The notes under the pieces are model-generated. The model did no database searches and was not told where the DNA came from. It saw only the letters and a list, made by a program, of their open reading frames with translations. A DNA stretch of 64,000 bases. It comes from Tritrichomonas musculus. Its lineage: Eukaryota > Parabasalia > Tritrichomonadida > Tritrichomonadidae. Made by a program: the position numbers and the translations under genes. How positions within the stretch are numbered: position 1 is the first letter of the stretch; each line of letters opens with the position of its first letter. This document shows positions 34,096-44,338 of this stretch, piece after piece. Where the stretch lies: positions 7,316,001 to 7,380,000 of the forward strand of contig JAPFFF010000003.1 of the NCBI GenBank assembly GCA_039105265.1, given 5' to 3'.

Positions 34096-35329
34096 GTAAG
34101 TTTTTTGGGCAAGGCTTGCTAGTTACCTAACCAGCAAGGTCCACACTTTTTGAATAAAAAATGCAAATTCAACTTAATAAAAAAACAAAAGTGCACAAAA
34201 TATTCAGAAATGGTATATTAGCTTTTTCAATTTATAACCGTTTTTATCTTCGAATAGAACGTTTAATTTGCATTCTCAATGTCTTTAGCGGCATCTTACT
34301 ATATTTATATTCAAGTTAACTTTTATTCTTTCTAATTCCTGATAGTTTTTATTAGATTTATTTTAGAAGACTACTAATCCCAGATTAATATTCTCAAGTC
34401 GTTATCCATGAATTACTTATCATCATGAAAGTTAGTGAATATTCACTTAATTTAGCATAAAGAAATATTAACAGATTTTCATATATCAAATAGTGCTATA
34501 TCTAGTTATGAGGGCACTGAGATCTTTCTAGTGCATCTATCAAAATAATCACTACCACTAATCATATTATCTTAAGAGTTGGTGGAATCAGCAGTATGAA
34601 ATTAAGCATTAATGATTTTGCCTGTATATAGCATTTATGAAATCAAAAAAATATAAACCAAATTGCAGAAAACTCACATATAAAAGAAGAACAAATTACA
34701 AAAAAAAAATACTTTATATTCCACTATTGAGAGGACAATCGAAGCTTTAGATTTACTCAAAGGCAGAATTAAAAAATAAGAGACAGAGAGTACGAGCTTA
34801 AAGAATAAAAGCAGCTTTTGAAACCAGGTTTTATTCCATCAAAGAGAATAATCAAATACAACCAGTTAATCAAATACAAACGAATATGCATTTATCTATT
34901 CTAGTGAGGTAATACAGCTTCACTTTTCAGCCGGACATTTATTTTTCACGGTTATCTTTTTTTTTCATTCAATAAAATATATCAGGGCACAGTATCTCAA
35001 AAGATATTACAGATTTATGTGGAATATGATCAGGGTGAAAGTTTAACAACTCAATATTTTTATATTCCATCATCACTTTGTTTCAATAACAATTTGATTG
35101 CCTTTGCTCAAGTTACTATGATTAATACTACACAAATTTAATAAATATTCTCAGCACATTTTTTCCTAAAGGTATTATGGAAGTAGTAGATCATAAATAT
35201 AATGAGATCATTAAGAACCAGTAGATGAATAAAACAATTTTTTTGCAGAAACCGTTAGAGAAATAATAGGGCTGATTTGTAGGTCGTCAAGAGACCTTAG
35301 CTTATCATATATGATTTTCAATATATCAG
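34096..35329. other. Unique AT-rich segment inside the second MULE
   Basis: It separates the main minisatellite from its diverged copies. It begins with an imperfect palindrome at 34117-34142 (CTTGCTAGTTACC / TAACCAGCAAG). Some stretches near 34725-34960 look like decayed coding sequence, but no family is recognised. Confidence 0.5.
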
Positions 35330-35700
35330 CATTATATTAAATATTTGTTTGATATATTAACATTGTATTGAAGAATATTAACATTATAATGAAGTATATA
35401 AACATTATAATTCAATAATCTAACATCATAATGCAGCATATATTCAATATATTATATCATATTAACATTATAATCCAATAAACTAACATCATAATACAGT
35501 ATATTAACATCATAATGAAGTACATTATCATTTTAATGTAGTACATTTACATTATATTGAAGCATACTAACATTATAATTCAATAAACTAACATCGTATT
35601 GAAGTTTATTATCAGTATAATGCTATACATTATCAATACAATCCTATACATTATAAATACAATCCTATACATTATCAATATAATGCTATATATTAACTAT
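35330..35700. repeat. Diverged copies of the 21-bp minisatellite
   Basis: Units such as ATATTAACATTATAATGAAG recur with more differences than in 32930-34095. An AAAAC run and a poly-A tract of about 35 follow at 35821-35899. Confidence 0.7.
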
Positions 35701-35862
35701 ATCATGTCCTACTTAGAAAAAAAATATATTAAAAATATCTATTCTTAGTTTTTACTAGATTCTTTTTGAACGCAGTTCAAAAAGTGGTGTTGTTTATATA
35801 AACGCTTTCAAAAAGTTTTAAAAAAACAAAAACAAAACAAAACAAAACAAAACAAAACAAAA

Positions 35863-35900
<38 letters not shown>

Positions 35901-36155
35901 GTTTTTAGGTGAAAAGTATGTTATAGAATCAAATATAAGCTTAGAGTATTTGTAATTCTCTTAATTATAATATGCACATACTTTATTCATAAAAGCATTC
36001 ACTAAAAGGTCGATTTCCAAATATTTGGAAATGTGATATGAAAAACATCAAATAGTTGAATGCTGTTTAATGATAAAATCAAAGTACATTTATATAATAG
36101 TTTTTTTTTTTTTTAATATAAAAAAGGATTTTATTGAATGTAAAAAACCATTGAC

Positions 36156-37355
36156 TTATTCATTTTGACATATTTTTGCGATGAAGTTATCAATATCTTC
36201 ACCAAAATAAATTTCAGAATTAGAATAATCTCGAAGTTCAGAAGTAATCTCTGGGATAATTTTATAAATGATAGGATCGCTTGATTTGTATATGATCGAT
36301 ACAAATGATTTAAATAATAATGATTTTTTTGAAAAAGGTAGAACATTTATAAATTCAAAAAGTTTATTATAAAATTGAACGAATTTTTGAATGTTTTGAA
36401 TAGGATAACTTATTTCTATAACATCAATGCAATCTGATATAATTTTTTGAAAAAAAATATTATTAGAATCAAAATAACAAAGTTGATCTTGAATAAATTG
36501 AGAAATATTTTCTGAAATAAAAATTGATTTAATTTGTGAAGATAAATAACAATTTCGAAATAGATTTATTATCAAAAATGATATTTTTGATTCGTATTTA
36601 AAACTTTTTGGATTTGGCAGAGTTGAATTAAAATTCTTAATAATAATACCATTAAAATAAACTTTTAAAAGAGAAAAAAATTGTTGGAATTCCTGAAATG
36701 CTGCATTTAGATCTAAGTCATCCGATATATCTTGAAAAAATTTAGAAAAAAAAATTAAACTTTGAAGTTTATTAAAATTTTGAAAAACAAAATTATTAAA
36801 AGAAAAAAAATTCGAATTAATAAGATTTAAACGATATATTTCTGAATATTCACAAAAAACTCCTAATAATATGTAAAAATTAGATAAAATTTTTGTTGAA
36901 TTTATATTCTTTTTTAAAAAAACAATTATAAACTCAATATTTTTAAAATGAGGAATCAAAAAATCGATATAATCACCCGATAACACTGATAAAGAGATAA
37001 AAAAATGAAATATAGATAAAATAAAATTTTCATTATTTGTTTCGAAAAATTCAGATAAATTGGTTAATAATTGAGATTTTTGAATAAAAAAAAGAATAAA
37101 ATTTTCATCATTATCTTCAAATTCATAATTTTCTGAATTTAAAAAATGTATAATCTGCATTATCATATCATGAATTAATTTATAATTTTTTGTTTTGTAA
37201 ATGACATCAATATTTTTAAGTTCTTCTTCTATTTTCTGAAAAATTTCGATGCGATTAAAGTTTGATGTGTAATCTTTTTCACCAAAAAACACATTTATTT
37301 CATCGAATTTTAAACTAATATCTTTGGAGTAACTTTGTTCTTTGTAAATATCCAT
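36156..37355 (-). CDS. All-helical (armadillo-like?) protein carried by the second MULE
   Basis: A 399-residue, Phe/Ile/Asn-rich protein made almost wholly of predicted amphipathic helices, with no membrane or signal segment. The regular helix pairs (for example NFILSIFHFFISLSVLSG, NFYILLGVFCEYSEIYR) suggest an armadillo/HEAT-type solenoid. No catalytic motif is seen. It lies inside the MULE between the minisatellite and the right inverted end, in the same direction as the transposase. It has its own TCACTT initiator 7 bases before the ATG and an ACTTTTT motif about 20 bases further up, so it looks like a functioning transcription unit. It may be a captured host gene or a second element-encoded protein; I cannot tell which from this copy. 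Confidence 0.7.
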   Translation of the reverse strand: MDIYKEQSYSKDISLKFDEINVFFGEKDYTSNFNRIEIFQKIEEELKNIDVIYKTKNYKLIHDMIMQIIHFLNSENYEFEDNDENFILFFIQKSQLLTNLSEFFETNNENFILSIFHFFISLSVLSGDYIDFLIPHFKNIEFIIVFLKKNINSTKILSNFYILLGVFCEYSEIYRLNLINSNFFSFNNFVFQNFNKLQSLIFFSKFFQDISDDLDLNAAFQEFQQFFSLLKVYFNGIIIKNFNSTLPNPKSFKYESKISFLIINLFRNCYLSSQIKSIFISENISQFIQDQLCYFDSNNIFFQKIISDCIDVIEISYPIQNIQKFVQFYNKLFEFINVLPFSKKSLLFKSFVSIIYKSSDPIIYKIIPEITSELRDYSNSEIYFGEDIDNFIAKICQNE

Positions 37356-37361
37356 TTTTTA

Positions 37362-37367
37362 AAGTGA
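37362..37367 (-). promoter_or_regulatory. Initiator TCACTT of the cargo gene
   Basis: TCAYTW match on the minus strand ending 7 bases before the ATG; ACTTTTT lies about 20 bases upstream. Confidence 0.5.
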
Positions 37368-37539
37368 AATAATAAGAAACTAAAAAGTACTCATTTTTGA
37401 AGACATTATTCAATTTTGAAGAAACTTATATAATTTTTTTTGTAAATTATTCAAAATTGACTTTTTTCTAATAAATACGTTTTTAATATCAAGAAAAAAG
37501 AAATTTTGAAAAAAAATAAAAAAATTTTCACTATATTCC

Positions 37540-38756
37540 ACATCTAAATGATGATTTATTAATAATTTAATTGATCTTTTTATTTTTTGAGTATTTTTTA
37601 GTTGATCGTTTTAAATTATATAAAAAAAAATTGAAAAAACAAAAAAAAGGTTATAACAATTTATATCTACATAATGATTTATTAATAATTTAATTGATCT
37701 TTTTATTTTTTGAGTATTTTTTAGTTGATCGTTTTAAATTATATAAAAAAAAATTGAAAAAACAAAAAAAAGGTTATAACAATTTATATCTACATAATGA
37801 TTTATTAATAATTTAATTGATCTTTTTATTTTTTGAGTATTTTTTAGTTGATCGTTTTAAATTATATAAAAAAAAATTGAAAAAACAAAAAAAAGGTTAT
37901 AACAATTTATATCTACATAATGATTTATTAATAATTTAATTGATCTTTTTATTTTTTGAGTATTTTTTAGTTGATCGTTTTAAATTATATAAAAAAAAAT
38001 TGAAAAAACAAAAAAAAGGTTATAACAATTTATATCTACATAATGATTTATTAATAATTTAATTGATCTTTTTATTTTTTGAGTATTTTTTAGTTGATCG
38101 TTTTAAATTATATAAAAAAAAAATTGAAAAAACAAAAAAATTATTATACTAAAATAAATTTATAATATCAAGCCTCATTCTGCATCTTTGCTTGATATTA
38201 ATCTCACTTTGTTCTTTAAGAAAATCGTTTTAAAATCTTAAATATCCGTTTAAAATTAATATTTATATCAAATTTTATATTTTTGTGAGAGCATTCAAAT
38301 CAGAGTATTCAAAATATGGATTTTTTTTTATTCTTTCAATATATTCTGAGGTAGATTATAACAATTTTAAAACACAAATATTTTTTTACTCTCAGCTAGC
38401 TTCTAAATTTTCATATGACAGAATAATTAAGTATATTATAAACAACCATTTTAAACCAATAAATTGAATTATTATGAAAATTATATAATATTTGAATATT
38501 TGCAAAAAAAAGGATGAAAAAGAGACAGAACAATCGATTCCACGGCAAACAAAGCAAATTACCAGAAATAAAATACTTTATAAAGGATTTTGAGCCAAAA
38601 AAGTTAGAAATGAAGATAGAAAAATTTTGTATAAGCAAGCCACTTTTTATTTAGTTTATTTGGGTGCAAAATAGGTGCAATAATAAAATTTGGGTGCAAA
38701 ACCGATTTGGGGTGCATTTTTTGAATACCTATTTGGCCGGGGTGCATTTTGGGTGC
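37540..38756 (-). repeat. Right inverted end with 5-copy 123-bp array
   Basis: Reverse complement of the left end. GTTGATCGTT recurs at 37601, 37724, 37847, 37970 and 38093 (period 123), followed by a terminal part matching 29074-29700 almost base for base. Confidence 0.93.
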
Positions 38757-38925
38757 CAAAATCAATATCCCCGCTGCTCTCTACGTAGCGAAGAAATATT
38801 TCGAACGTGCTGCTAAGACGAAGATTTCAAAGGCTGAAGAGGCTTTAAGAAAGATAGAATTTACACAAAAAGAGATTGATTACCCTGCTCAATATTATGA
38901 CGAGCTTTGTCAGCCTCTTAAATAA
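38757..38925 (+). pseudogene. Orphaned 3' tail of the calpain/pseudokinase/Sel1 gene
   Basis: Directly after the MULE's right end the frame reads KINIPAALYVAKKYFERAAK and on to a stop after DELCQPLK, which fits the end of the Sel1 repeat region (AALYVAKKYFERAAK is Sel1-like). It has no start of its own and is cut off from its promoter by 9.7 kb. About 55 residues are thereby lost from the host protein. Confidence 0.8.
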
Positions 38926-39061
38926 CTTGAATTATATTTTACTTTTTTCTTTTTTTTTTTTTTATTAATTATTTTTTATAAATTGCATTCGGAGATCATA
39001 TTATATAAAACTAATATTAATCTCTTTCAATAATAATAAAAAATATTAAATCCAATTTTTT

Positions 39062-39771
39062 GGTAGACTCCAAAAAGGACAAAATCAGCAGGCCATTTAT
39101 CTATTCAAAATATATCAATAGAATTTGTAAAAAAACAATAAACGTATAACCATTTATCTATTGAAAATCATTTTTTTTTTATATTAAAGCATTCATATAT
39201 ACAGCAAGCTCGAGGTAATACATACTTTTATCGATGATGTGTTCTACATGATCATAATCTCAATTCACTGTACATTAATTTGAATATCATATTAGCAAAA
39301 AAACTTATTTTTTATATCAGAATTTTTTTCATTTTTAGTGATTTGTAGCCAAAAGTATGTCTATTAAGCCCAGAAAATAGTCATGTAGCTATTATTTTTA
39401 TTTGTCTTTGTTTCTGGCAGATATCAAATTGAAATGAAATACTAATACACACATGTGTGACCTTGCTCGCAGTAATCAAATGAATTATTTTCATATGAAT
39501 TGTTCAATTTAACTCTATAGGAATACTTTTGGATAGTTTTCTTTTTTTCATTTATTATTGATAATTATATAAAAAATAGATTAAAACTAATCCAAATATT
39601 ATCATAATTCTATTTTAATAAACATTTATATATAATTATTTTATTTTTTTTATTTTCATTTTTGTAAAAAATTGATTTTGAATGTTTATTTGATATAAAT
39701 AGTGCCGATTTTGGACTTTACAAAAAACGGTTATTGTAAAAGGTGCCGATTTTGTCCAAAAAAAAGTCTAC

Positions 39772-39772
<1 letters not shown>
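39062..39772. mobile_element. 711-bp non-autonomous element with 8-bp target duplication
   Basis: Inverted ends GGTAGACTCCAAAAAGGACA and GGTAGACTTTTTTTTGGACA (reverse complement) continue as AAATC(A/G)GCA. AATTTTTT lies outside both ends (39054-39061 and 39773-39780), which suggests a hAT- or MULE-like origin, although the right copy runs into a long T tract. No ORF inside. The flanks (38926-39053 and 39781-40402) are AT-rich with T runs and no gene. Confidence 0.65.
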
Positions 39773-39809
<37 letters not shown>

Positions 39810-40402
39810 ATGGTATTTGATTAGTTTATGCTAAAATAAACAATATTCAACATCAATTAGTATTTTATTTTTTAAAAATTGTCACATGAAAGAACTTTCA
39901 GATTATTATAATTTTTATCGATTTTTAAAATGGTACCAAACATATATAATTTAATATTTGGACAAAAATCATCTTTTTAAAAAGAATAATTGTTCATTAT
40001 TACCTAAATCATCTGTAAATTCATAGTTTTCTGATTTCTAAACGTTTATTTTTACAATTATCATATATTAAATTTATAAAATGATTATATTACATCAATC
40101 TAATTATAACAGTAATCGTGCATAAGTACAAATAAACGATAATAATAACAATTTTATTTTTATTTTTTTTTTTTTTTAAATCAAAAATATCTCAAACGAA
40201 GACAATTGATTTGGCAAAATTATTGAAAATTTTAAAATTGCAATTTTTTTAGTAAATTATAAATATAAATACAAACAAATATACTTTCTCCATGCTAGTA
40301 TCTAAGAACATCTATTTTACAAAAAGAAACGTCTTTCCGGGTAAAAATCACTTCCCATTTTTCTTGTGAATTTTAATTCGATATTTCTAAACGGTTTTCA
40401 GA

Positions 40403-40408
40403 TCATTT
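40403..40408 (+). promoter_or_regulatory. Initiator TCATTT
   Basis: TCAYTW match 18 bases before the ATG at 40426. Confidence 0.5.
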
Positions 40409-40425
40409 TTTATTAAGCAAGACTA

Positions 40426-41268
40426 ATGAATAAAGCCCAGAAACATGAAAAAATACAAGCAGCTTTTGATCCCACACACCAATTTCTACTAAATATAGAC
40501 AAGCAAAGCGAGAGACATTTTGAAAAAACAAAAATGAACAGAATCTTAAACCATTTGATTGCCAATCAGATTACAATGAGGAACAGCATAATTTCTTTTC
40601 AGAGAGACATAGATTCCATGACATCTTGCATAAACACAGTTACAGATAGCTTAAATTTATTAAAAGACGGCTTCATATCAATGAAAAATCACTTGTCGAA
40701 ATCAGAAAACGATATAGAATCATCGAAGAACGAGTTAGAATTACTATTAATCGAATTAAATACAGAAGACCTAGATTCACCAAACAATGAACAATGTGAT
40801 GAAGACCAAAAAGAAATAATATCAAATGAAGCATTATCTGATATCAATTTGACAAATGATAAAAGTGAAGAAGAAACAAGCGATACAGATATAGATAACG
40901 TATACAGCGAATTTGTTCGAGGCAATGATGCTTTTGAAGAATATATTAATCAATTAATATTCCTAAATAATCAGCACATTATGAACATGATTTACAGTGA
41001 AAAAGAAGCTAACAAACATAATATAATGAATATGAAAAAAAGACTCCTTGATATTGAATCTAGATTATGTTTAGAAAAAAATTCATGTAATAATAATCAG
41101 CACCAACCAAGATCTGAACAAATGAATCAATCATTTATGATGTCGAAATTACAATGCACTCAAAAAATGATAGATTTAAAGCTTCAATTTCTTGATCCTA
41201 ATAAAAAGAACAGCAGCAATAAATCAGAACTTAATAATGCAGTATTAATTTCAAAAGCAGAACAATAA
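40426..41268 (+). CDS. Coiled-coil protein with acidic linker, unknown function
   Basis: 280 residues. An N-terminal helical/coiled-coil part (about 20-110) is followed by an acidic, probably disordered linker (about 115-160, EDQKEIISNEALSD...SEEETSDTDID), then a second coiled coil (165-220) and a short Ser/Asn-rich tail. No membrane or signal segment and no recognised domain. The layout is that of a scaffold or adaptor, but that is only a guess. The start is supported by the TCATTT initiator just upstream. Confidence 0.7.
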   Translation: MNKAQKHEKIQAAFDPTHQFLLNIDKQSERHFEKTKMNRILNHLIANQITMRNSIISFQRDIDSMTSCINTVTDSLNLLKDGFISMKNHLSKSENDIESSKNELELLLIELNTEDLDSPNNEQCDEDQKEIISNEALSDINLTNDKSEEETSDTDIDNVYSEFVRGNDAFEEYINQLIFLNNQHIMNMIYSEKEANKHNIMNMKKRLLDIESRLCLEKNSCNNNQHQPRSEQMNQSFMMSKLQCTQKMIDLKLQFLDPNKKNSSNKSELNNAVLISKAEQ

Positions 41269-42259
41269 CTTTAAAAATAAATTATTATAATTAATATTGC
41301 TTCATTTTCATTTTTTTATTTTTTTTGAGAGGGAAAAGTTTTTAAACCACTTTTTCAGAGATCAATATTAAATATCTATTTATCTCATTTAAAATAGTAA
41401 ACACTGAAATAATAAATAAATAAACAAAATCTATTCACTGTGTCTATTAATATGATATATAAAATATTCAAAAAAAATCATTGATAGGCCAATTGCACAT
41501 GAAATTAAAAAAATGATCGGAATAGACCATTCTATTGATAAAGACACAGAAGAATACGAAATGGTATAGAAGAATACAAAATGCTTTATTCAAAAGCCCA
41601 TTTTTTCTTGTATATATGTTAAATATTATAGTATAATATGCTGAACTTATTAATAATATTTAACGCAAATATTAAATACATATCTATTTTTTTAATTGTT
41701 TATATATTTGTGAGAGCTTGTTTCATTTCTTTTTATAAATAATATAAAACGCATGTCTCATGGCATTTATATGGCATGAAAATAATACAAATTTTGGGCC
41801 ATGAGGCACCATTACTGTTATGATAAAGTCCCTTCTTGCTATATAATGCTCTCAACATTTGAAGAAATTTTATCATTTTTTGGATTTTCATATGTTGAGA
41901 GCAAAAATAAAAAAACTCTTTTATATAAAAGATTCAAGTCCAATGCTGATATATTGGTTAATGAAACAAATAACATTATGAAATTAATTTCAGAAAATAA
42001 AGTTATATGAATTTATTATATTGGTATTGTTTTTACTTTCAATTTTTTTTTCTTATTGAAAATATTGAATAAAAATTCACTTATCTCACCTTAACGTATA
42101 TCTTGATATTAGAAAAATATTTGATTAATCTTTATCGATTCTTGAGAACAAACAACCTTATTTAAAAACAAAATGTTCTTTTTTAACAATTGAAATAAAA
42201 ATAACGCTCTAAATTTTTCTGTAAGCAATTGAAAAACTACTTTTTTATTGAATTTGATA
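41269..42259. other. Spacer with possible small ORF
   Basis: AT-rich. A 69-residue frame (41801-42010, plus strand) and a 27-codon open tail near 41485-41569 (ending EEYEMV) look mildly coding-like, but neither is recognised or supported by an initiator. Confidence 0.35.
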
Positions 42260-42265
42260 TCACTT
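42260..42265 (+). promoter_or_regulatory. Initiator TCACTT
   Basis: TCAYTW match 25 bases before the ATG at 42290; ACTTTTTT lies about 20 bases further upstream. Confidence 0.6.
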
Positions 42266-42289
42266 TTATATTCTACCTAGTTTAGCAGC

Positions 42290-44338
42290 ATGAATGATCG
42301 TTTGAACGAACATACAATACAAGAAGTTTTTAAATTGGTCATTGAAGGAGAAAAAAAGATATCAGAAGCCGAAGGGAAAGACCTAATAATATTTATAGGA
42401 CCAACACAAACGGGAAAGAGCACAACAATCAACAGCCTCTTGGGTGTACATTTAAGAAAGAAAAAGAAGGAAGTTGAACCAATTCCACCTGACACTTATA
42501 TAGCTCCTGCAGGTTGTTTGGATGAAGGAGGCGTCAGCACAACTTGTTATCCCATATTATATACTTCAAAAACAACAAACAAATGCTTCCTAGATACACA
42601 AGGATTCTTTGATAATAGAAATAACATTGTTATTAACATGGCATCAACCATTTTATTGCAAATGGCCATCAACCAAGCTAGAAGCGTTCGTGCAATAAAT
42701 TTATCCAAATCTGAAGATTTTGAATCCGGCTTAGCCGCATTTGATAAAATAGGAAAAGAAATAAGTCATTTTGTTGAAAATGAAAATGTTCCCATTTTTT
42801 TCTTATTTAATAGATATAACGTATCAGATGAACTCCAAGAACAATCTTTTGTTAGCTGGCCTGAAGAAGAAAAAATTAAGACTATTAAAAAAGATCTAGA
42901 AGTTGCATTTAAAAATAATGTAAAAGCTGGAGAAAAATTAAGACAGGATGGAATGAACAGACTTATTCAAAAAGCTAAGAGCCTTGGTTTGATTTCAAAG
43001 AAAAATTCAGAGAGAAATCAAGTTGATCAAAATGATCTAAATACAATAATGAACAATCAGGAAATCAGAGATATATTGGATCATAATGAAGAGTTTCAAC
43101 AAATTAAACAACAATATAAATATATTATGATGTTAAAAAACAGTTTTTCGAAAGGTTATTATGGATATATTGATCCAACATCAAGTGAATCAATAGAACG
43201 TCTTGTTAAAGATATTTCAAAATTACCAGAAATTGATCCAAAATATTTCATATTTAACAATGATAACACAGATCGATCCAATTTTGATCAAATCTTTCTT
43301 AACAAGATCATCAAAGATATTGAAATGATGAAACAACTCAAATTTTCGAAACAATATACAGAAGAAACATTAACATCTCTCATTTCAACCATCAATGAAA
43401 ACCTTCAACACAAAAGCGAAATATTATCTCAAATAGAGGATAATTTTCTCAGTGAAACAATGATAAACCAATTGATGCTTGAATTTGATGAAGAAGAAAT
43501 CAAAAAGAAAAAAGAGATTTCTGCTTCAATTGATAAGTTAAAGCAGAAACAAAATAGTGATGAACAGGCTCTGGATGAATTCAAAAACAAAGGTCCGGTT
43601 GAAGTTTTTCATCAACATTTTAATGAAAAAGTTGGCTTTTTCTGGTATACTTCTTATCATTTAAGATATAATAAAAATATTCCTTATATCAAAGTTGTTG
43701 AAAAACTAGCTAAGCATACTTCACGTGATTATGCAATTGATACTTCATCTCCAAATTTTGAAGTTGTATATACTTCAGAAAAGAAAGCACATTCAATTCT
43801 TCCATGCATTCCATATATAAATCTTATTTCGGCACCCATATTATGTTTAACTTCTCATAATTGCACTGGTGACGTATGGATATACGCTGATCCATCTGAT
43901 GCTGAACCTGAAAGATTGGCAAGTTTAAAGCAAGAAATCGAAAACGATAAACAACAAATTGCTGAATTAACAGCAGATTTAGTTATATTGGAAAGAGAAA
44001 ACAAAAGCGGAATGAAAAGAAAATTAGAAAATTACATTTATTTTTTAAGAGAAAATTTACTCCAATTAGAAAATATAAAATCATGTGTTCAAAAGACAAC
44101 AGCCATCTTTTGTGAAGAAGTTGAGAAAGGAAGCAAAACTTTGTCTAAAAAAGAAGAAATCGTGTCGCACAATGGCATCATCAAAAAACTATATAAAGAC
44201 ATTTCTCAGTATCCAATTTTAAATGAATTCATCGATTTATTCAATAGTATTGATGGAGAAAATGGCCGTGGAAATGAAATTGATTTGGAAACATTAATTA
44301 CTAATGGAAAAATCATTTTTCATTTGAATCAATCTTAA
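42290..44338 (+). CDS. P-loop GTPase-like protein with C-terminal coiled coils (paralog 1)
   Basis: 682 residues. A GTPase-like domain fills about 28-240: P-loop GPTQTGKST at 37-45, a DTQG switch-II motif at 102-105, and FLFNRYNVSD at 172-180 in the position of the base-specifying N/TKxD, but altered. The rest is helical with coiled coils (about 370-450 and 545-640) around a beta-like insert (about 455-530). The plan recalls AIG1/GIMAP or dynamin-like GTPases, but I cannot place it firmly. No membrane segment is seen. A second, diverged copy follows 1.16 kb downstream in the same direction; 43057-43438 is nearly identical between them. Confidence 0.75.
   Translation: MNDRLNEHTIQEVFKLVIEGEKKISEAEGKDLIIFIGPTQTGKSTTINSLLGVHLRKKKKEVEPIPPDTYIAPAGCLDEGGVSTTCYPILYTSKTTNKCFLDTQGFFDNRNNIVINMASTILLQMAINQARSVRAINLSKSEDFESGLAAFDKIGKEISHFVENENVPIFFLFNRYNVSDELQEQSFVSWPEEEKIKTIKKDLEVAFKNNVKAGEKLRQDGMNRLIQKAKSLGLISKKNSERNQVDQNDLNTIMNNQEIRDILDHNEEFQQIKQQYKYIMMLKNSFSKGYYGYIDPTSSESIERLVKDISKLPEIDPKYFIFNNDNTDRSNFDQIFLNKIIKDIEMMKQLKFSKQYTEETLTSLISTINENLQHKSEILSQIEDNFLSETMINQLMLEFDEEEIKKKKEISASIDKLKQKQNSDEQALDEFKNKGPVEVFHQHFNEKVGFFWYTSYHLRYNKNIPYIKVVEKLAKHTSRDYAIDTSSPNFEVVYTSEKKAHSILPCIPYINLISAPILCLTSHNCTGDVWIYADPSDAEPERLASLKQEIENDKQQIAELTADLVILERENKSGMKRKLENYIYFLRENLLQLENIKSCVQKTTAIFCEEVEKGSKTLSKKEEIVSHNGIIKKLYKDISQYPILNEFIDLFNSIDGENGRGNEIDLETLITNGKIIFHLNQS

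Larger units (their letters stand above)
29074..38756. mobile_element. 9.7-kb MULE with long inverted ends, inserted in the calpain/pseudokinase gene
   Basis: The ends (GCACCCAAAATGCACCCC...) are inverted repeats: 29074-29700 matches 38130-38756 in reverse with almost no differences, and both continue inward into arrays of the same 123-bp unit. Inside are a MULE transposase (30977-32836, minus), a 21-bp minisatellite, and a 399-residue protein gene (36156-37355, minus). The calpain/pseudokinase reading frame runs into the left end and its tail resumes after the right end, so the borders are well set. I see no target duplication; counting bases shows the flanking frame is off by one, so a few bases were probably lost or changed on insertion. 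Confidence 0.9.

Noticed and set aside
41801-42010. 69-residue ORF
   Set aside because: No initiator, no recognised domain and borderline length; kept only as a note in the spacer entry.
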